In this document: one piece after another, positions 26,546 through 34,644 of the stretch
How the letters are laid out: each line of letters opens with the position of its first letter
How positions within the stretch are numbered: the stretch's first letter is position 1
Assembly: GCF_040096225.1 (NCBI RefSeq)
Contig: NZ_JBBMFC010000019.1
Span: 1 to 64,000, forward strand
Length of the DNA: 64,000 nucleotides
Source of the DNA: Hominiventricola aquisgranensis
GTDB taxonomy: Bacteria > Bacillota > Clostridia > Lachnospirales > Lachnospiraceae
Direction: 5' to 3'
Translations under genes and position numbers: made by a program
The notes under the pieces: model-generated
What the model was told of the DNA's origin: nothing
Database searches by the model: none
Seen by the model: the letters and a program-made list of their open reading frames with translations, nothing else

Positions 26546-27330
26546 TATTTTGTCTCCATAGAAACCGTGGTAATTTTATCCATGACTTCTTTTACAAACT
26601 CTTTGTAGTCCAGAGATGGATTGGAACGTGGAGCATGATCATAGACGCTAAGTCCGTGAGCGGGCGCTTCTGCAACAGATACGCTGGCACGGATCTGCGT
26701 ATGGAAGACACAGGAACCAATCTGTCCGGCGATATTTTCCGCCATCTCTTTGACCTCTTTTGCAAGAAGCGTACGTCTGTTGTATTTGGTAAGAATCAGA
26801 CCAAGTACGTTCAAGGATGGATTGAGCTTTTCACGCACGGAATCGATGGTTTCTTTCAACTGGGTAAGACCTAAAAGACTTAGAATCTCGGGTGCCATCG
26901 GGATGATCAGATGATCCGCTGCAACGTATGCATTTACCGTCAGGATGTTCAGAGCCGGCGGAGTATCTATAATGATGAAATCATAATGATCTATTACAGG
27001 AGCCAATGCCTTTTTTAAACAGAGTTCCCGGTCAGCGGAAGTAAATTCCAGTTCCGCACCGCTTAAAAGAATGTTTGATGTGATAATGTCGCAGTAATCG
27101 GTTGTCTGGATCGCATCTTGTATGGGAACATTTCCTTTCAGAACGTCGTAGATCGTGCTGGAATTCTCAATGTCAAGTCCGAGACTGAATCCGAGACTGC
27201 CCTGAGGGTCAAAATCGATCGCAAGGACTTTTTTGTTATAAAAAGAGGATAAACCAGCAGCCAGCGCACTGGATGTGGTTGTCTTCCCCACTCCGCCTTT
27301 TTGATTCGTGAGCGCAATAATTGTAGTCAA
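26545..27330 (-). CDS. ParA/Soj-family ATPase
   Basis: 261 aa from TTG 27330, chosen because GGAGG lies just upstream of it and the protein then begins MTTIIALTNQKGGVGKTT like other ParA proteins; the upstream in-frame ATG lies on that SD. The deviant Walker A (KGGVGKTT), Walker A' (IDFDPQGSLG) and Walker B (IIIDTPPAL) motifs are intact. It resembles chromosome/cargo-positioning ParA rather than the flagellar FlhG. No parB or parS is seen; the partner is probably the ComFB protein encoded immediately after it. It is divergent from fliD. Confidence 0.9.
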   Translation of the reverse strand: MTTIIALTNQKGGVGKTTTSSALAAGLSSFYNKKVLAIDFDPQGSLGFSLGLDIENSSTIYDVLKGNVPIQDAIQTTDYCDIITSNILLSGAELEFTSADRELCLKKALAPVIDHYDFIIIDTPPALNILTVNAYVAADHLIIPMAPEILSLLGLTQLKETIDSVREKLNPSLNVLGLILTKYNRRTLLAKEVKEMAENIAGQIGSCVFHTQIRASVSVAEAPAHGLSVYDHAPRSNPSLDYKEFVKEVMDKITTVSMETK

Positions 27331-27367
27331 AATAATTCCTCCATTCATAAATGAAATAACTATTATT

Positions 27368-27390
27368 TAAAGTATACTATATGCCGATAA
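27368..27390 (+). promoter_or_regulatory. Sigma28-like element upstream of fliD
   Basis: A perfect GCCGATAA (27383-27390) matches the sigma28 -10 consensus. The nearest TAAA (27368-27371) is only 11 bases upstream instead of 15, so the -35 assignment is unsure. It lies 68 bp before the fliD start. Confidence 0.45.
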
Positions 27391-27457
27391 ATAAGTATAG
27401 AGTAAAATTGTAGAATTCCGTCCGGAATTGTCGATAAAAACAAAGGAGAGGATCAAG

Positions 27458-29860
27458 ATGGCAAGTATAGGTGGATTAAGCGGAACAACAAGCAGCAGCC
27501 TGAACGGGTTAAAAGGATACGGTGGTTTGGCGAGCGGTCTGGATCGGGATTCCCTGATTGAAGGCATGACGCAGGGGACGACCAGTAAGATTTATAAACA
27601 GCAGCAAAAAAAGGATTTACTGAAATGGGAGCAGAATGCGATCAGGGGGATTACAGACAAGATGATCGGATTTGCGGATAAGTATTTATCTACATATTCA
27701 TCTTCGACGAATTTATTCAGCAACAGTTTCTGGGGGAGGAATCTGATCACGGCGTTAGGAGCGAACAGTAAGTATGTAAGTGTATCCGGGACTTCATCTA
27801 CGGCGGATACGCTCTCGATTTTGGGAGTAAAGCAGCTTGCGAGAAAGGCTCAGATGACATCGAAGATTCCGGCGTCAGACCGGACTCTGGAAACGGGAGC
27901 GATCGATCCTTTGGAAGTACAAAAAGCAGAGAATCTCCCGGGATCTACGATCAAGATTAATTATGCGGATAAGAATTATACGATTACATTGCCGTCAGGA
28001 AAAGACGCGAATGGAAAAGAGTACAAGTACGATACGGTTGGAAATATTGCCGATTCGCTGAACCGTGCATTTCAGGATATAGAAGTTGGCAAAGGTAAAA
28101 AACTTAGCGAAGTTTTGCAAGTGGAGATAAGCGGCGATAAGATTGTGTTCAAAGATAAAGAAAATGCCGGAAATATTTTCAAACTTACCGGGGGCAGCGC
28201 GTTATCTTATCTTGGGTTCAAAGATAAACCGGATAGTGAGTTTAAGGAGTTGGATATTACGGAGCAGGGGCTTTCTTCTGTTCGGAATATTACAGAAGAC
28301 GACATTTATACAAAGACAAGTTTTATCGACAGAATTGCAGAAAAGGAACTGACATTTACTTATAATGGAATGTCCAAATCTATCAAGATGCCGACGAAAG
28401 AAGAGTTGGAGAAAGCACAGGAGAACAGTGCGATCATGAATAAACTGACTGAATCCATGCAGGATCAGCTTGACGATGCATTTGGAGCGGGCAGAGTGAA
28501 AGTGGAGGCAAAAGAAGACGGAAGCGGACTTTATAGTCTCGGTTTTCAGACGACGACTCCGAATGGAAAAATGGATCAGTCCTCGATTCTTGCTGTATCT
28601 TCAGGTGATGTGGGATTGTTGGGGGCGAATGGCGCGTTTAAGATGAATTACGGGGAGTCTAACCGGGTAAATCTGGACGCTAAAATTGCAGAATCAGGAC
28701 TGGCAGGCGCCCAAAATATGACGTTCCCTACAACAATTAAGATTAATGGAAAATCGATCGAAGTGAAAGCGGAAGATACTGTACGGACGCTGATGGATAA
28801 GATCAATGAGTCGGATGCGGGCGTTCAGGTCACCTATCAGAATTCTTCCGACTCGTTCGTTTTTTCGGCAACGGCGAACGGAGCCAGTGGTAAGATCGAT
28901 GTCGGCGGCGATTTCGCCAATATTTTTGGTGAGTTCAATAAGACGGACGGTCAGGATGCCATTGTCACAGTGAAATACGCCGGTTCCGACCAGACAATGG
29001 ATCTGGTCCGGGATTCCAACAGCTTTAAAGTAGACGGCATGACAATTTCTGTCAACGGGGAATTTGGATATGTGAAAGACGAGGCGACCGGTGAACTGAA
29101 ATTAGATCCGTCAGCGGAAGCGGTAACATTTGACGCGAAGGTGGATGAGGACAAGATCGTGGAGACGGTCAAAAAGATGGTCGAAGAGTATAATGAGATC
29201 ATCGAACTTGTTAATAAGGAGACCCGAACGAAGCCGAATCGGGACTACCCGCCGCTTACATCAGCTCAGAAAAAAGAATTGAGCGAGAGCGAGATCGAAG
29301 CATGGGAGGAAAAGGCGAAAGAGGGACTTTTGTTTAATGACAACGATCTGAAAGGTTTGAGCAACAGTCTGCGTTTTGTTCTTTCTCCGGCAGATCAGGC
29401 GGCTTTGAAAAAGATTGGTCTCACAACATCGAGTACCACATCAGATAATGGAAAACTCTCTTTTGATGAAAGCGCTTTTCGTGCAGCGCTGAAATCGGAC
29501 CCAGAGGGAGTAAAAGAGATGTTCACCAAGGAAGCGGTGAAAGATGAAGATGGAAACGTGGTCTCCCAGGCGGGCATTGCGGTAAATATGAAAACAGCAT
29601 TTGACAAATATGCGAAGACATTGGGAGAACCGAAAGGAATCCTGATCGAGAGAGCAGGGTCGATCAAATCGCCGGCAAGTATTACGCAGAATGCGGTCTA
29701 CAAGCAGTTAGAGGAAATTGACGCCCGAATCGAAAGTCTTCAGGATACTTTGAAGATGGAGCAGGACCGTTACATTAAACAGTTTACCGCACTGGAATCT
29801 GTGATCGCACAGATGAACAGTCAGAGCAGCTGGCTTTCACAGTTTGGCAGCGGTTATTAA
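27458..29860 (+). CDS. fliD: Flagellar filament cap protein FliD
   Basis: 800 aa from ATG 27458 (SD AAAGGAGAGG); an upstream in-frame start at 27428 lacks an SD. FliD caps the filament and inserts flagellin. The N-terminal motif GGLASGLDRDSLIEGMTQG and the C-terminal helical region (about residues 700-800, ending in a coiled coil SLQDTLKMEQDRYIKQFTALE) are typical. It is much longer than common FliD proteins (roughly 450-550 aa), with expanded central domains exposed at the tip. Confidence 0.95.
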   Translation: MASIGGLSGTTSSSLNGLKGYGGLASGLDRDSLIEGMTQGTTSKIYKQQQKKDLLKWEQNAIRGITDKMIGFADKYLSTYSSSTNLFSNSFWGRNLITALGANSKYVSVSGTSSTADTLSILGVKQLARKAQMTSKIPASDRTLETGAIDPLEVQKAENLPGSTIKINYADKNYTITLPSGKDANGKEYKYDTVGNIADSLNRAFQDIEVGKGKKLSEVLQVEISGDKIVFKDKENAGNIFKLTGGSALSYLGFKDKPDSEFKELDITEQGLSSVRNITEDDIYTKTSFIDRIAEKELTFTYNGMSKSIKMPTKEELEKAQENSAIMNKLTESMQDQLDDAFGAGRVKVEAKEDGSGLYSLGFQTTTPNGKMDQSSILAVSSGDVGLLGANGAFKMNYGESNRVNLDAKIAESGLAGAQNMTFPTTIKINGKSIEVKAEDTVRTLMDKINESDAGVQVTYQNSSDSFVFSATANGASGKIDVGGDFANIFGEFNKTDGQDAIVTVKYAGSDQTMDLVRDSNSFKVDGMTISVNGEFGYVKDEATGELKLDPSAEAVTFDAKVDEDKIVETVKKMVEEYNEIIELVNKETRTKPNRDYPPLTSAQKKELSESEIEAWEEKAKEGLLFNDNDLKGLSNSLRFVLSPADQAALKKIGLTTSSTTSDNGKLSFDESAFRAALKSDPEGVKEMFTKEAVKDEDGNVVSQAGIAVNMKTAFDKYAKTLGEPKGILIERAGSIKSPASITQNAVYKQLEEIDARIESLQDTLKMEQDRYIKQFTALESVIAQMNSQSSWLSQFGSGY

Positions 29861-29886
29861 TGGAATGGTAAAGAAAGGATAAGTAT

Positions 29887-30258
29887 ATGTATCAGAATGG
29901 TTATCAGCAATACAAGATGCAGTCAGTCAATACGATGACCAGAGGTGAGATGTTACTTTTGCTGTATGATGAGCTGGTCAAACGCCTTACGAAAGCGGAG
30001 TTAGCATTGGAGAAAGAGGAGTTTGACATATTTGACGCTTCGGTAATACGCGCGCAGGAGATCGTACAATATCTTCAGGAAACGTTAAATACAGAGTATA
30101 GTATCAGCAGGGATTTGCAGCGTATGTACGATTTCTTTCTATACGAGATAAGTAGATTACAGGCGGGCAGAAAAAAAACAGTAATCGAAGAACTTCGTCC
30201 TCTTGTGATAGAATTACGGGATGCATTTCGCGAAGCAAATAAGACGAGCGGCATATAA
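29887..30258 (+). CDS. fliS: Flagellin export chaperone FliS
   Basis: 123 aa four-helix-bundle chaperone that binds the flagellin C-terminus before export. The family opening YQQYKMQSVNTMTRGEMLLLLYDELVKRL (short motif: TRGEMLLLLYDELVK) is clear. It follows fliD by 26 bp with AAAGGATAAG as SD. Confidence 0.95.
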   Translation: MYQNGYQQYKMQSVNTMTRGEMLLLLYDELVKRLTKAELALEKEEFDIFDASVIRAQEIVQYLQETLNTEYSISRDLQRMYDFFLYEISRLQAGRKKTVIEELRPLVIELRDAFREANKTSGI

Positions 30259-30267
30259 GGAAATCGT

Positions 30268-30672
30268 ATGAGTTATATAGAGGAAATGCTAGAAGAAATC
30301 TTGAAACTGGTTTATCGAGAATATCGCGAGATCGTAGAGATTGAAAGACTTACCTGTGAACTGGAAGAAACGTTGAATCATAGTGACCGGAAATCTGCGA
30401 ATCTTATCCTTGAGATGCGTCAGTCCGAAATGGAACGGGTTTCACAGGCAAAGCGAGCAATCAGCGAATTGCTCGAGAGTATGGACGACGACTTAAAGAA
30501 TGATATCAAACGGCTTTTGGAGGGAGAGCAGCTTTCTGAGCGAAAAGAATCCGAGGCTGAGCGGATCAGTATGATCAGCAGACAAAGAAACCATACAATG
30601 GAAAATATACGTAGGATTGATCGTGCGTTAAGTCGGAGAGTCGCAGGCAAAGATTCTTATTATGAAGAATAA
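30268..30672 (+). CDS. Coiled-coil protein after fliS, candidate FliT/FlgN-type chaperone
   Basis: 134 aa, almost wholly helical and highly charged (Glu, Arg, Ser). It has no membrane segment or cysteine pair. It sits 9 bp after fliS and before a terminator, the slot occupied by fliT in other Firmicutes. Size and helical content would suit an export chaperone for FliD, but I see no sequence motif that proves it. Confidence 0.75.
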   Translation: MSYIEEMLEEILKLVYREYREIVEIERLTCELEETLNHSDRKSANLILEMRQSEMERVSQAKRAISELLESMDDDLKNDIKRLLEGEQLSERKESEAERISMISRQRNHTMENIRRIDRALSRRVAGKDSYYEE

Positions 30673-30692
30673 CAGCATATTAAGATGAACAG

Positions 30693-30762
30693 TCTGCCGT
30701 AGAAAAATCTACACTTTCGGGAAGAGATTTCCGGAAGTGGGATTTGATACGGCAGATTTTTT
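30693..30762 (+). terminator. Terminator of the fliD-fliS operon
   Basis: TCTGCCGTA at 30693-30701 pairs with TACGGCAGA at 30748-30756, followed by six T residues (30757-30762). A smaller hairpin (CACTTTCGGG with TTTCCGGAAGTG) is nested inside. Confidence 0.8.
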
Positions 30763-30841
30763 GATTGGTACGATTGACGAAATGCCGGGAAAACAGTATA
30801 GTGTTTGGAGAATGAATTTTTGCGGTAGCAGGCGAGGAAAA

Positions 30842-31603
30842 ATGGCAGAAATTGTATTTGATCATGTTACAAAAGTATTTCAGGAGCAGATTGCTTTAGA
30901 AGATATTTCTTTCCAGATTGAAAAAGGAGAGTTTGTTTTTGTGACCGGAAAAAGCGGCGCGGGGAAAAGTACATTGTTAGAATTGCTGATAAAGCAGCAG
31001 GAACCGACAGCAGGAAACGTTTTTGGATTTCAGAAAGCTTTGGGGGTGTTAAAGGAGAAAGAGATTCCTCATTATAGAAGAAGACTGGGAATTATGTCGC
31101 CTGAGATCGGGATGCTCAATAACATGACGGTATATGAAAATGTTGCCCTTGCTCTTTATGCAGTGGAGCAGGGAGGAAAGGGGATGAAGCGAAAAATCAT
31201 GCGGGCGCTCGGACTTGTAGGAATCGCAGAAAAAGCATATGCTTATCCGAAGGAACTTTCTGGTGGGGAACAGGCACGGATGCTGCTTGCGAGAGCAATG
31301 GTGGTAAATCCGGATGTTCTGATTGCCGATGAGCCGACTGCAAATCTGGACCCGGATGCAGCGTGGGATATGATGCTTTTGTTTAATGAGATCCACAGAC
31401 AGGGGAAGACTTTGATCATTGCGACTCACGCAAGAGAATTGGTTACGATCATGCGGAAACGGGTGATCACGCTCGTAGCAGGTGCGTTGGTAGCAGATGA
31501 AAAAAATGCGATTTATAATCAGAAAGCGATGGATATATTTGAAGAACGGAGAGTTTTGCAGGAAAGGGAGAATAAATTAGAAAAAAACATTAATATTTTA
31601 TAA
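30842..31603 (+). CDS. Orphan FtsE-like ABC-type ATPase
   Basis: 253 aa from ATG 30842 (GAGGAAAAATG). Walker A GKSGAGKST, ABC signature LSGGEQ, Walker B VLIADEPTANLD and the H-loop ATHA are all intact. The layout resembles FtsE, whose partner FtsX is a membrane protein. No FtsX-like gene lies beside it; the next gene is a nucleotidyltransferase-like protein. Its substrate or partner here is unknown. It could act with a separately encoded permease. Confidence 0.88.
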   Translation: MAEIVFDHVTKVFQEQIALEDISFQIEKGEFVFVTGKSGAGKSTLLELLIKQQEPTAGNVFGFQKALGVLKEKEIPHYRRRLGIMSPEIGMLNNMTVYENVALALYAVEQGGKGMKRKIMRALGLVGIAEKAYAYPKELSGGEQARMLLARAMVVNPDVLIADEPTANLDPDAAWDMMLLFNEIHRQGKTLIIATHARELVTIMRKRVITLVAGALVADEKNAIYNQKAMDIFEERRVLQERENKLEKNINIL

Positions 31604-31616
31604 AAATATCCGATAG
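31590..31616 (+). promoter_or_regulatory. Sigma28-like promoter of the receptor operon
   Basis: TTAATATT (31590-31597), an 11-base spacer, then TCCGATAG (31609-31616), compared with TAAAGTTT-N11-GCCGATAA. The exact spacing and six of eight -10 matches support it. It overlaps the stop codon of the FtsE-like gene. Confidence 0.55.
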
Positions 31617-31623
31617 ATATACT

Positions 31624-32880
31624 GTGTCATGCTTTTCGAGAAGAGAGGTGAGAGGCATTAGCTATGAGAACAGATTTTTGGTTATGGTGTTATCCTCTGT
31701 AATCAATGGAAAGAAAGTGGCTGTTCCACGGAAAGGAATATCGTGGAGGGAACTTTTGAGACTTGCAGAATTCCATCGTGTTGTAAGTCCTGTATATTAT
31801 GGAACACTGGGGGTGGAAAAGACACTTTCGGCTGCGGATGAGGAAACGTTTTACAGTAAGTACCATAAAGAGGTTCTGTTGGAAGAAAGTTATAAAAACG
31901 CTTTGGAAGTTATTTTGTGGCAGATGAACAGACATCAGGTTCAAGGAGTACTTCTCCGAGGGGTGGAAATTCGTTCTATGTATCCGAAAAGTGAAATGGG
32001 GTATACGTTTAGCCTCGAGTTTCTTGTATCGCCAAAGGATATGGGAAAAGTTTATAATATCATGAACAGTATGGATTATGAACAGCAGGTGAACAGAACG
32101 AATCATGGACGACTATATTTTCGGGTTCCGGGGATCCGGGTGATTTTTTATGATGAGATTCCGCTGGGAAATGAGATTTTGTATAAACACCTGACACACG
32201 CAGCCCAAAAGTATTTTCATGGAAACAGGAAGGCGGGGATAAAGAATTGGAATCTCTCCATGCAGTTTTTGTATCAGTTTGGCAGATGGGTAGACGCCTA
32301 TATGATGGGGGAACTGAAGATGAGGGATGTCATGGATTATTATTACTACATACAGAATCCGGCAATAACCAACGAGAGAAGGTTTATAGAAGAATTGCTG
32401 GAAAAGGCGGGATTGACAGAATTTGCAAAACAGCTAAATATTCTCGCATCTCTATGGTTTGGACAAGGAGGAGAAGTCGACACCGGAACTGTATTTCAAT
32501 TGGAAGAATATATTTTTTCAAAAGGAATGGAAGATCGGCGGCTTGATTCAAAAATCATTCCTTATGAAAAGACTCGTGTTGATTTTTATCAGAGAGACCG
32601 AGATGAAGAATGGGTAAAAAAGCAACGAGCGTGGATGTTCCCAAGCAAGGAATATATGATGCAGTTTTTCCCAATTTTACATAAAATCCCACAGTTATTA
32701 TGGATTTGCTGGGGAATTAGAGGAATCCGAGTCTTTAGAAAGTCTGCGAAAGTATGGATTAAAGAGAAACGACAGCAGATCCATGCGCGTATGGCAGAAA
32801 TGAAGACTAAGATTATAAATAAGATCAACAAAAAAGTAAAGAAAGGAATACCGGAAGATGAAGAACATGAAGATAGGTAA
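31624..32880 (+). CDS. Degenerate nucleotidyltransferase-like protein (NTP_transf_5 type)
   Basis: 418 aa. The N-terminal part resembles the uncharacterised nucleotidyltransferase family (WRELLRLAEFHRVVSPVYYG, then LLRGVEIRSMYP), but the expected G-x-R-xx-x-D-I-D catalytic block is replaced by GYTFSLEFLVSPKD, so activity is doubtful. The C-terminus ends in a Lys/Arg-rich helix. The start is uncertain (GTG 31624, or GTG 31648 closer to an SD). Its end overlaps the next receptor gene by 23 bp. Confidence 0.75.
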   Translation: MSCFSRREVRGISYENRFLVMVLSSVINGKKVAVPRKGISWRELLRLAEFHRVVSPVYYGTLGVEKTLSAADEETFYSKYHKEVLLEESYKNALEVILWQMNRHQVQGVLLRGVEIRSMYPKSEMGYTFSLEFLVSPKDMGKVYNIMNSMDYEQQVNRTNHGRLYFRVPGIRVIFYDEIPLGNEILYKHLTHAAQKYFHGNRKAGIKNWNLSMQFLYQFGRWVDAYMMGELKMRDVMDYYYYIQNPAITNERRFIEELLEKAGLTEFAKQLNILASLWFGQGGEVDTGTVFQLEEYIFSKGMEDRRLDSKIIPYEKTRVDFYQRDRDEEWVKKQRAWMFPSKEYMMQFFPILHKIPQLLWICWGIRGIRVFRKSAKVWIKEKRQQIHARMAEMKTKIINKINKKVKKGIPEDEEHEDR

Positions 32881-34627
32881 AAAATTGGTTTTAGGATTCG
32901 GAGTTACGATCGTAGCTTCTATTATTCTGATGGCAATCTCCATTTTATCTGTAAGAAAAATGGGAAATCTTACGAACGATATGTATGAAGGACCGTTTGT
33001 AGAATCCACAGAGGCACTGGAGTTTTCTAGAAAAGTGTATGAGATCGAATCGCTTTTGTCCAATGATATATTGGAAAAGAAAGTAGACAGAAATGCGCTT
33101 GACACAGTAGCACAAGAGGCGGCTAACAGTATGGAAAAGTTGGCTGATATGGATGCAGATCAGTCGAAATCCTTGGATGAGGTGAAGCAGATCAGTGATA
33201 AGATCGTGGAAATCCGTGGAAGAATCATGGATCTGATGGAAGAAGAAGAGTGGGATGAAGCGGAAGAAGTATTGTCTGAGGAGTATGTTCCGGCGATTAA
33301 GGCGTGTGCCAACGCAGCAGAAGAAGTGTATCAGCAGTATTCCGTGGATGCCGCAAACTTTAATGCAGCTGCTACTCGGGTCGGAGAAAAAATTGTATGG
33401 ATGATTTTGGGGATCTTTGCGGTTTTATTGATGATTGCTGTGGTAGTTATGTTCTATCTGGTACGCGGTATTACCAAACCAATTGCAGAGTTAGAAAGTG
33501 CATATGGCAAGATGTCGCAAGGATACTTGGATCAGGATATTGAATACGAATCGGAAGATGAACTTGGTATTCTCGCCGAGAGTTTCCGTGTTACCAGTCA
33601 GGGACTTCACGGAGTGGTGTCTGATCTTACCTACTTGATGGATGAAATAGCAAACGGAAACTTTAATATCAAGACAAGAGCAGAGGATCTGTATGTTGGT
33701 GATTTCCGGCCGATTCTGGAATCTATCCGAAGAATGAATAAGAACTTAAGCAGTACATTATCTCAGATTAATGATGCGGCAGATCAAGTGGCAAGCGGAT
33801 CTGAGCAAGTATCTTCTGGAGCGCAGGGATTATCTCAGGGGGCAACCGAGCAGGCAAGTTCTGTGGAAGAACTGGCGGCTACAATCAATGAGATTTCTGA
33901 TCAGGTAAGAATGACGGCGGATAATGCAAAAGAAGCGAAAAATCAAGTGGAAGATGCAAGAAGAGAATTATCACGTTCCAATGAGAGTATGGAAGAGATG
34001 ATGAAGGCAATGCAGGAAATCAGTTCCAAATCCAGTGAAATTGGAAAGATTATCAAGACAATTGAAGATATTGCATTCCAGACCAATATTCTTGCGTTGA
34101 ATGCAGCAGTAGAGGCGGCAAGAGCCGGAGAAGCAGGAAAAGGCTTCGCAGTTGTAGCGGATGAAGTACGGAATTTGGCTTCTAAGAGTGCAGAAGCGGC
34201 AAAGAATACGACGCTCTTGATTGAAGGTTCAATTGTGGCGGTGGAAGATGGAACGAGAATCGCAGAGCAGACAGCGTCCGCTATTTATGCGACAGTGGAA
34301 AGCACAAAGAGAGCTGTGGATACGGTTGAGAAGATTACAGATGCAGCAGAACAGCAGGCAGAATCAGTTGCTGAAGTAACACAGGGCGTGGATCAGATCT
34401 CCAGTGTGGTTCAGACTAACTCTGCAACTGCGGAAGAAAGTGCGGCCGCAAGTGAGGAATTATCCGGTCAGTCTCAGATTCTCAAAGGACTTGTAAGCCG
34501 TTTCCAATTACGGGAAGACGGTGTTGGAGTAGTGGCGTATAGCGAGCCTGTGATGGACAACAGCTGCTATCAGGAAGAGAACTATCAGCCAGTTGCATCA
34601 ACTTATGACAATTACAGCAAGTACTAA
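32858..34627 (+). CDS. Methyl-accepting chemotaxis protein (4HB-type sensor)
   Basis: 589 aa. A short N-terminal cytoplasmic piece leads to membrane helix 1 (about residues 8-30), a periplasmic four-helix sensor (about 31-180), membrane helix 2 (about 183-205), HAMP, and a long signalling domain with the hairpin tip motif (IEDIAFQTNILALNAAVEAARAG). The tail ends with a Tyr/Asn-rich peptide. The ligand is not predictable. It forms an operon with the next receptor and, by overlap, with the preceding gene. Confidence 0.95.
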   Translation: MKNMKIGKKLVLGFGVTIVASIILMAISILSVRKMGNLTNDMYEGPFVESTEALEFSRKVYEIESLLSNDILEKKVDRNALDTVAQEAANSMEKLADMDADQSKSLDEVKQISDKIVEIRGRIMDLMEEEEWDEAEEVLSEEYVPAIKACANAAEEVYQQYSVDAANFNAAATRVGEKIVWMILGIFAVLLMIAVVVMFYLVRGITKPIAELESAYGKMSQGYLDQDIEYESEDELGILAESFRVTSQGLHGVVSDLTYLMDEIANGNFNIKTRAEDLYVGDFRPILESIRRMNKNLSSTLSQINDAADQVASGSEQVSSGAQGLSQGATEQASSVEELAATINEISDQVRMTADNAKEAKNQVEDARRELSRSNESMEEMMKAMQEISSKSSEIGKIIKTIEDIAFQTNILALNAAVEAARAGEAGKGFAVVADEVRNLASKSAEAAKNTTLLIEGSIVAVEDGTRIAEQTASAIYATVESTKRAVDTVEKITDAAEQQAESVAEVTQGVDQISSVVQTNSATAEESAAASEELSGQSQILKGLVSRFQLREDGVGVVAYSEPVMDNSCYQEENYQPVASTYDNYSKY

Positions 34628-34644
34628 GGAAGAGGATAGGAAAG

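Noticed and set aside
26545..27330. ParA gene read as flagellar FlhG/YlxH
   Set aside because: The sequence opens directly with the ParA/Soj motif MTTIIALTNQKGGVGKTT, lacks the N-terminal FlhG extension and is not next to flhF; FlhG identity is not supported.
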